Source of the DNA: Pararoseomonas sp. SCSIO 73927
Lineage (GTDB): Bacteria > Pseudomonadota > Alphaproteobacteria > Acetobacterales > Acetobacteraceae
Length of the DNA stretch: 64,000 bases
Reading direction: 5' to 3'
Assembly (NCBI RefSeq): GCF_037040815.1
Contig: NZ_CP146232.1
Span: 3,280,501 to 3,344,500, forward strand
A program made the translations under genes and the position numbers. Positions 59,082-64,000 of the stretch are shown here, one piece after another (the first letter of the stretch is position 1; every line of letters starts with the position of its first letter). The notes beneath the pieces were generated by a model. The model saw only the letters and a program-made list of their open reading frames with translations, searched no databases and had not been told where the DNA came from.

Positions 59082-60024
59082 GCCGGCCTTCCAGCACCCC
59101 GGCTACGGCGGCACAGATCGGCAGGTCCACCCCGGCTGCGGCAGCGCGGGCGAGGAGGGCAGGGGCGGTGGCCGCGCCCTCCGTCACGGAGGTGCGGCCC
59201 GCCAGGACATCCTCCGCGCGTTCCCCGCGGCCGAGGGCGAGGCCGAGGGAGAAATTGCGGCTGGCGGCGCCGGAGCAGGTCAGCATCAGGTCCCCCAGCC
59301 CCGCGAGTCCCGCCACCGTGTCCGCCCGCCCGCCCAGTGCCACGGCCAGGCGCGCGATCTCGGCCAGCGCCCGGGTGACGAGGGCGGCGCGGGCGTTCTC
59401 CCCCAGCCCGGCACCGATCGCGGCGCCGGCGGCGATGGCCGCCACGTTCTTCGCCGCCCCCGCCACCTGCACCCCCAGCGGGTCCGACCCCGCGTAGAGT
59501 CGGAAGCCCGGCGTGCCCAGCCGGGCCATGGCGGCGGCGCGCAGCCCGGCATCGGCGCTGGCGACCACGGCGGCGGCGGGCAGCCCGCCCGCCACCTCGT
59601 GCGCGAAGTTCGGGCCGGAGAGGACGGCGGCGGGCAGGCCGGGGCGGGCCTCGGCCAGGATCTCGAGCGGAAAGCGCAGGGTCGCCACCTCCACCCCCTT
59701 GGCGACGACGACAAGGGGCGGCAGGCGCGGCAGGTCCTCCAGCACGGCGCCGAGGTGCTGGGTGGGCACGGCCAGCACGGCCAGCGCGGCGCCGGACAGC
59801 GCCTCCCCCGCATCGGCCGTCACGGCCAGGCCGGGGGGCAGGGGAGTGTCGGGCAGGTGGCGGGCATTGGTCCGCAGGGCCCGCATGGCCAGGGCCCGCG
59901 CCGGGTCCCGCGCCCAGAGGGAGACCTCCCCGCCCGCCCGGCACGCCTGGATCGCCAGCGCCGTGCCCCAGGCGCCGGCGCCGATCACGGCGAGCTTCCC
60001 GGCCGGCTGCGCATCCCCGCTCAT
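59026..60024 (-). CDS. gpsA: Glycerol-3-phosphate dehydrogenase (NAD(P)+)
   Basis: Reduces dihydroxyacetone phosphate to sn-glycerol 3-phosphate for phospholipid synthesis; 332 aa. Nucleotide site GAGAWGTALA (16-25), SGPNFAHEVA, catalytic Lys in GAAKNVAAIAAG, and GLGDLMLTC identify it clearly. ATG 60024 overlaps the rlmJ stop by four bases, indicating coupling. Its 3' end overlaps the alginate-lyase-like gene by 56 bases in convergent orientation. Confidence 0.97.
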   Translation of the reverse strand: MSGDAQPAGKLAVIGAGAWGTALAIQACRAGGEVSLWARDPARALAMRALRTNARHLPDTPLPPGLAVTADAGEALSGAALAVLAVPTQHLGAVLEDLPRLPPLVVVAKGVEVATLRFPLEILAEARPGLPAAVLSGPNFAHEVAGGLPAAAVVASADAGLRAAAMARLGTPGFRLYAGSDPLGVQVAGAAKNVAAIAAGAAIGAGLGENARAALVTRALAEIARLAVALGGRADTVAGLAGLGDLMLTCSGAASRNFSLGLALGRGERAEDVLAGRTSVTEGAATAPALLARAAAAGVDLPICAAVAGVLEGRLTVRGAMESLLGRPQTAE

Positions 60025-60845
60025 TCCGGCACGATCTCCGTCACGGTCCAGCCCTGCCCGGGCTCGCTGGTCCTGAAAGCCGCGCCCAGGGCGGCGAGGA
60101 TGGCGCGGGCGGTGTCCGCGAAGCCGAAGGGCGGGTTGAGGACGACGAGGCCGCTGCCGTTCAGCCGGGTGGGGTCCGTCGGCTCCCGCAGCCACAGCTC
60201 CAGGGCCAGCACGTCCCGCAGGCCGGATTCCCGCAGCGCATCGTGGAAGGCGCGAACAGGGGCGCGGTGCTTCACCGGGTACCAGGCGGCCTGCACCGCC
60301 GGGCGGAAGCGGCGCGCGACGCTCCCCATCCCCGCCACCAGCCGCTCGTACTCGCCCTCCCGCTCAAAGGGCGGGTCCATCAGCACGAGGCCCCGGCGCT
60401 CGGGGAAGGGGGTGAGGGCGGCCAGGGCCTCGTAGGCGTCCCGGCGGTGGACGGAGACCTGCGGGTCGCCCCGGTAGGCGGCGCGAAGGGTCTCGGCGTC
60501 CTCCGGGTGCAGCTCGCAGAGGGCGAGATGGTCATCCTCCCGCATCATGGCCCGGATCAGGGCCGGGCTGCCGGGATAGGTGCCGCGCGGGAAGGATCGC
60601 ACCACCTCCAGCCAGGGCAGCAGGGGACCTTCCGCCACGCCTTCCAGCAGCCCGATCCCATCGCGCCACTCCCCGGTGCGGCGGGCCTCCTCGGATTGCA
60701 GGTCGTAGAGGCCGATGCCGGCATGGGTGTCCAGCACGCGGAAGGGCGCGGGCTTGCGGGCCAGCGCCGCCACCAGGGCGTGGAGCAGGGCGTGCTTCAT
60801 GCAGTCCGCGAAGTTCGCGGCGTGGAAGGCGTGCCTGTAGTTCAT
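60021..60845 (-). CDS. rlmJ: 23S rRNA (adenine2030-N6)-methyltransferase
   Basis: RNA methyltransferase that modifies A2030 of 23S rRNA; 274 aa. The N-terminal MNYRHAFHAANFADCMKHALL block is distinctive, SAM site DTHAGIGLYDL follows, and the catalytic DPPFE motif is in VLMDPPFE. Coupled to gpsA by overlapping stop and start. Confidence 0.95.
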   Translation of the reverse strand: MNYRHAFHAANFADCMKHALLHALVAALARKPAPFRVLDTHAGIGLYDLQSEEARRTGEWRDGIGLLEGVAEGPLLPWLEVVRSFPRGTYPGSPALIRAMMREDDHLALCELHPEDAETLRAAYRGDPQVSVHRRDAYEALAALTPFPERRGLVLMDPPFEREGEYERLVAGMGSVARRFRPAVQAAWYPVKHRAPVRAFHDALRESGLRDVLALELWLREPTDPTRLNGSGLVVLNPPFGFADTARAILAALGAAFRTSEPGQGWTVTEIVPE

Positions 60846-60874
60846 GCGCGGGGGTTCATCGGTGTTCGTTCATC

Positions 60875-61909
60875 TCAGGCGGTCAGCTCGTCCAGCGGCC
60901 AGCGCGGGCGGGGGGCGTGGTCCCAGGGGTCGGTCAGGCCCGCGCGCAGCCGCTCGATCCCCGCCCAGGCGACCATGACGGCGTTGTCGGTGCAGAGGCG
61001 GATGGGCGGGGCGACCAGGGGCAGCCCGGCCGTCTCCGCCACCCGCGCCAGGGCGGTGCGGAGGCCGGTATTGGCCGCGACGCCGCCGGAGACGACGAGG
61101 GCCGTCGAGCCGGGCGCCATGGCGAGGGCGTGGCGGGCGCGGTCCGCCACCACCGCGGCGACGGAGGCCTGGAACGCGGCGGCGATGTCCGCCCTGTCGC
61201 CCCCCTTGGCCACGGCCTGGGCCACGGCGGTCTTCAGGCCGGAGAAGGAGAAGTCGCAGCCCGCCCGGCCCATCAGGGGGCGGGGCAGGGGGATGCGGGT
61301 GGGATCGCCCTCGCCGGCCAGCCGCTCCAGGTGCGGGCCGCCGGGCCAGGGCAGGCCGAGCAGCTTCGCGGCCTTGTCGAAGGCCTCGCCCACCGCGTCG
61401 TCCAGGGTGGTGCCCAGCCGGCGGTAGCGGCCCAGCCCCTCCACCGCCACGCACTGGCAGTGGCCTCCGGAGAGAAGGAGCAGGAGGTAGGGGAAGCGCG
61501 CCCCCTCCGGCAGCAGGCCGGGGAGGCGCGGCGTCAGGGCATGGGCCTCCAGGTGGTTCACCGCCACGAAGGGCAGGCGGTGGGCCATGGCGAGGCCCTT
61601 GCCGTAGCCGGCGCCGACGATCAGCCCGCCGATCAGTCCCGGCCCGGAAGTGGCCGCCACCCCGCCCAGGTCGCCCGGCGCCACGGCGGCGCGGCCCAGC
61701 ACCTCCGCCACCAGGTCCGGCAGGCGGGCCAGGTGGGCGCGCGCGGCCAGCTCCGGCACCACGCCGCCGTAGCGGGCGTGGTCCTCGGTCTGGCTGAACA
61801 CCGTCTCGGCCAGGATGGTGCCGTCCGGCGCCAGCACGGCGGCGGCCGTCTCGTCGCAGCTGCTCTCTATTCCCAGGATGGGTCCGGGGACGGGACCGTT
61901 GAGGTCCAT
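60875..61909 (-). CDS. tsaD: tRNA N6-adenosine threonylcarbamoyltransferase
   Basis: Catalytic subunit of the t6A-modification complex; adds threonylcarbamoyl to A37 of ANN-decoding tRNAs. 344 aa. ASKHA-fold motifs: LGIESSCDETAAAVL, the metal-binding HLEAH (NHLEAHALT), TSGPGL, SGGHCQ and SGGVAAN. ATG 61909 gives the usual GxxSSCDE distance. Divergent from hemC (48 bp), as in many alphaproteobacteria. Confidence 0.97.
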   Translation of the reverse strand: MDLNGPVPGPILGIESSCDETAAAVLAPDGTILAETVFSQTEDHARYGGVVPELAARAHLARLPDLVAEVLGRAAVAPGDLGGVAATSGPGLIGGLIVGAGYGKGLAMAHRLPFVAVNHLEAHALTPRLPGLLPEGARFPYLLLLLSGGHCQCVAVEGLGRYRRLGTTLDDAVGEAFDKAAKLLGLPWPGGPHLERLAGEGDPTRIPLPRPLMGRAGCDFSFSGLKTAVAQAVAKGGDRADIAAAFQASVAAVVADRARHALAMAPGSTALVVSGGVAANTGLRTALARVAETAGLPLVAPPIRLCTDNAVMVAWAGIERLRAGLTDPWDHAPRPRWPLDELTA

Positions 61910-61957
61910 TCCGTCACATGCCTTCCACGTTTCGCGGCGCGGTTCTAAGACGCCGCC

Positions 61958-62971
61958 ATGTCGTCTGCCCACCCTGCCCAGGCCCCGACGGGTACCTCGC
62001 GAGTGCGTCCGCATCCGCAGATGCGGAGCCTGCCGCTGCGCGTCGGCACGCGCGGCTCGCCGTTGGCGGTGTGGCAGACGCGCTGCTTCCTGGACATGGT
62101 GCTGCGCTTCTGCCCGGTGCTGCGCAACGCCGGCGCCTTCGAGGAGCACGTCATCCAGACCTCGGGCGACGCCATCCAGGACCGGCGCCTGGCGGATGTG
62201 GGCGGCAAGGGCCTCTTCGCCAAGGAGATCCACGAGGCGCTGCTGGACCGGCGGATCGACTTCGCGGTCCACAGCCTGAAGGACCTGGAAACGGAGATGC
62301 CCCCGGAGGTGGTGCTGGCCTGCACCCTGAAGCGGGAGGACAGCCGGGACGTGCTGATTCCCGGCCCGGGCATGGCGGCCCTGGACCCGGCGGACCCGAT
62401 CGGCAGCATCCCCGCCGGCGCCCGGCTGGGGACGGCCAGCCTGCGGCGGCAGGCGCAGATCCTGCACTCCCGCCCGGACCTGGCCGTTGGGATGATCCGC
62501 GGCAACGTGCAGACGCGGCTTCGCAAGCTGGCGGAGGGGGAGGCGGACGCCACCCTGCTGGCGCTGGCCGGGCTGCGCCGCATGGACCTCTCTCCGCCGG
62601 GCATGGTGATCCTGGACCCCGAGGCGATGGTGCCGGCCGCCGGCCAGGGCATCATCGGCGTGACGGTGCGGGAGGAGGACACGGAGTTGCACGAGCTGCT
62701 CGGCGGGATCGAGGACCGGGAGGCGCGCGCCGTCTCCCGCGCGGAGCGGGCGCTGCTCGCCTCGCTCGACGGCTCCTGCCGCACGCCGATCGGCGGCCAT
62801 GCTCGGCTGCTGCCGGACGGGCGCCTGCACCTGACGGGGCTGGTGGCGCGGCCCGACGGCTCCTTCCTGCTGAAGCGGGGCCTGCACGGCGCGGTGGCGG
62901 ATGCGGAGGCGATCGGGGCCGAGCTCGGCGACAGCCTGCGCGCCGACAGCCCGGCCGACATCTTCGGCTGA
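61958..62971 (+). CDS. hemC: Porphobilinogen deaminase (hydroxymethylbilane synthase)
   Basis: Third common heme enzyme, polymerising four porphobilinogen units on a dipyrromethane cofactor; 337 aa. RVGTRGSPLAVWQT opens the fold, HSLKDLETEMP is the substrate Lys/Asp segment, GNVQTRLRKL the Arg block, and Cys274 in DGSCRTPIGG carries the cofactor. The first 21 residues are an extension before the family start; ATG 62021 is an alternative. Confidence 0.97.
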   Translation: MSSAHPAQAPTGTSRVRPHPQMRSLPLRVGTRGSPLAVWQTRCFLDMVLRFCPVLRNAGAFEEHVIQTSGDAIQDRRLADVGGKGLFAKEIHEALLDRRIDFAVHSLKDLETEMPPEVVLACTLKREDSRDVLIPGPGMAALDPADPIGSIPAGARLGTASLRRQAQILHSRPDLAVGMIRGNVQTRLRKLAEGEADATLLALAGLRRMDLSPPGMVILDPEAMVPAAGQGIIGVTVREEDTELHELLGGIEDREARAVSRAERALLASLDGSCRTPIGGHARLLPDGRLHLTGLVARPDGSFLLKRGLHGAVADAEAIGAELGDSLRADSPADIFG

Positions 62972-63006
62972 TCCGCTTGGCCGAGCCGGGCAGCAATGCC
63001 GCCCGG

Positions 63007-63747
63007 GTGCCCGAAACCCTGGCCTGCCTCATCACCCGGCCGGAGCCCGGCGCCGCCGCGACCGCGGCCAGGGTCGCTGCGCTGGGATGGCGGCCGGTGC
63101 TGGCGCCGGCCCTGATCCTGTCCCCCCTGTCCATCGAGCCGGTGCCGGGCGCCCGGGCGGCGCTGTTGCCGAGCGCGGCCGCCATTCCCGCCCTGGCCGC
63201 GGCTGTCCCATCCGGACTGCCCGTGCTGGCGGTGGGGGAGGGAACAGCCGCCGCGGCGCGGGCGGCGGGGTTCGCTTCCGTGGAGGCGGCCGGGGGCGAT
63301 GCCGCCTCGCTCGCCGCCCTCGCCTCGGCGCGGCTGGACCCGCGCGCGGGGCCGCTGCTGCTGGCGGCCGGGCGGGGTTACGGGGAGGAGCTCGCCTCAG
63401 ACCTCCGCGCGCGCGGATTCGCCGTGATCCTGCGGGAGGCCTACGCGGCGGCCGAGGCGACCGAACTGCCGCCGGAGGTTCGCGATGCTCTCCGGGCCGG
63501 GCGGGTAGGGGCTGCCCTGTTCCTCTCCCCGCGCAGCGCCCGCGCCGCGGTCGCCCTGCTGGAGGCGGCCGGGCTCGGCGCCGCAGCAACCGGCATTCGC
63601 GCCCTGGCGTTGAGCGCCCGCGTGGCCCAGGTTCTCACGGACCAGGCCCTTACAAAACTTACATGGAAAGGGCTGGACGTGGCGCCGCGACCGGATCAGG
63701 ACGCCCTGCTGGACCTGCTCGGTCCCGCTCCCTCGCCGGCCTCCTAG
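63007..63747 (+). CDS. hemD: Uroporphyrinogen-III synthase
   Basis: Cyclises hydroxymethylbilane to uroporphyrinogen III, 246 aa. Family sequence is weakly conserved; recognised by LITRPEPGA at the start, the [14 protein letters not shown] segment, the central GGDA/GRGYGEELASDLRARGF block, FLSPRSARAAVALL and the C-terminal position after hemC. GTG 63007 is chosen; TTG 62977, six bases after hemC, is an alternative. Neither has a strong ribosome-binding site, so the start is uncertain. Confidence 0.88.
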   Translation: MPETLACLITRPEPGAAATAARVAALGWRPVLAPALILSPLSIEPVPGARAALLPSAAAIPALAAAVPSGLPVLAVGEGTAAAARAAGFASVEAAGGDAASLAALASARLDPRAGPLLLAAGRGYGEELASDLRARGFAVILREAYAAAEATELPPEVRDALRAGRVGAALFLSPRSARAAVALLEAAGLGAAATGIRALALSARVAQVLTDQALTKLTWKGLDVAPRPDQDALLDLLGPAPSPAS

Positions 63748-63775
63748 CCCGACCAGAAGGATAGACCCTCATCCC

Positions 63776-64000
63776 ATGAGCGACACGCCGAAGCCTCCCC
63801 GGGAAGCTCCAATGGGCGGCGCCCGCGCCAAGGTCAGCCCCGCCGGTCCCGGCGTGAAGGGTGGAAAGGCGGGAGGCGCCGCCAATCCTGTCGAACCCGT
63901 CCCCTCCGCCGCCGAGCTGGCGGAAGGGAGCGCACCGGTCGCCGGCACCGGCGCGACGCCTGCGGCCGGGCAGGCCGCGGCCGGAACCGCCCCTGGGCCG
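63776..64000 (+). CDS. Probable Mic60/mitofilin-family inner-membrane protein, N-terminus only
   Basis: Open from ATG 63776 to the window edge (75 codons). The visible part is entirely Pro/Ala/Gly/Lys-rich and disordered, without a transmembrane helix yet. In alphaproteobacteria the gene after hemD, before hemY, encodes the alpha-mitofilin Mic60, which has such a disordered N-terminus before its membrane helix; identification rests on that gene order. AGAAGGATAG lies nine bases upstream of the ATG. Confidence 0.55.
   Translation, partial: MSDTPKPPREAPMGGARAKVSPAGPGVKGGKAGGAANPVEPVPSAAELAEGSAPVAGTGATPAAGQAAAGTAPGP

Noticed and set aside
61918..63006. Plus-strand frame continuous with hemD running through hemC
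   Set aside because: The upstream part lies out of frame with hemC and has no family pattern; only the section from about 63007 is HemD.

Overview
The window is chromosomal DNA from a very GC-rich alphaproteobacterium, most likely an acetic-acid-bacterium relative (Acetobacteraceae, Roseomonas-like). That placement is an inference from base composition, from family content (CoxF, DUF1489, DUF2272, DUF2171, a Suv3-type helicase, FdxA, CarD) and from alphaproteobacterial gene order (ctaC-ctaD-ctaB-coxF-ctaG-ctaE-surf1, sdhCDAB, hemC-hemD-mic60). I see no rRNA, tRNA, CRISPR array, insertion sequence or prophage. Coding density is very high: only one stretch over 300 bases lacks a gene (11955-12393), and it holds a candidate small RNA.

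Layout. 1-2.7 kb: a divergent MerR regulator and a zinc/cadmium/lead P1B-ATPase share a MerR-type operator. 2.7-13.9 kb: a UbiH/UbiM-type hydroxylase, glyQS, pyruvate phosphate dikinase, a small exported protein, exonuclease III, a FAH-fold hydrolase, the candidate sRNA, a class-I amidotransferase and LolA. 14-22.9 kb: an SmtB-type zinc sensor, then the aa3 cytochrome c oxidase operon with its assembly factors and an M32 carboxypeptidase. 22.9-27.6 kb: a minus-strand envelope cluster (DUF1489, DUF374 acyltransferase, WaaA, LpxK, DUF2272 lipoprotein). 27.7-36.2 kb: a chemoreceptor, an aspartate-semialdehyde-dehydrogenase homologue that has lost its catalytic residues, sdhCDAB and a flavoprotein coupled to sdhB. 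36.2-43.1 kb: a more accessory stretch with a dienelactone hydrolase, a royal-jelly/yellow-family protein, a hydrolase-DUF2171 fusion, a PiuC-type dioxygenase beside a Glu/Gly-repeat protein, an Rrf2 regulator, a DapA-family aldolase and a PPOX flavoprotein. 43.1-50.2 kb: the helicase-S4-FdxA-CarD cluster, interrupted by a GT-C-like membrane protein. 50.3-64 kb: an MFS transporter, a metallophosphoesterase, a lipid kinase, AcnA, CcmAB, an alginate-lyase-like protein, GpsA, RlmJ, TsaD, HemC, HemD and the beginning of a probable Mic60.

Functionally the window is dominated by aerobic respiration: ubiquinone hydroxylation, succinate dehydrogenase, aconitase, cytochrome oxidase with heme O and copper assembly factors, cytochrome c maturation ATPase, and heme synthesis. 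Two separate zinc-type sensors (MerR and SmtB classes) are present.

No obviously new multi-gene system stands out. The best leads are single-locus: the ASADH pseudoenzyme next to sdh, the candidate sRNA at 12157-12276, the Glu/Gly-repeat exported protein facing PiuC, the hydrolase-DUF2171 fusion, and the GT-C protein inserted in the CarD cluster. Many start codons differ from the longest reading frame; where this matters the reasoning is given.
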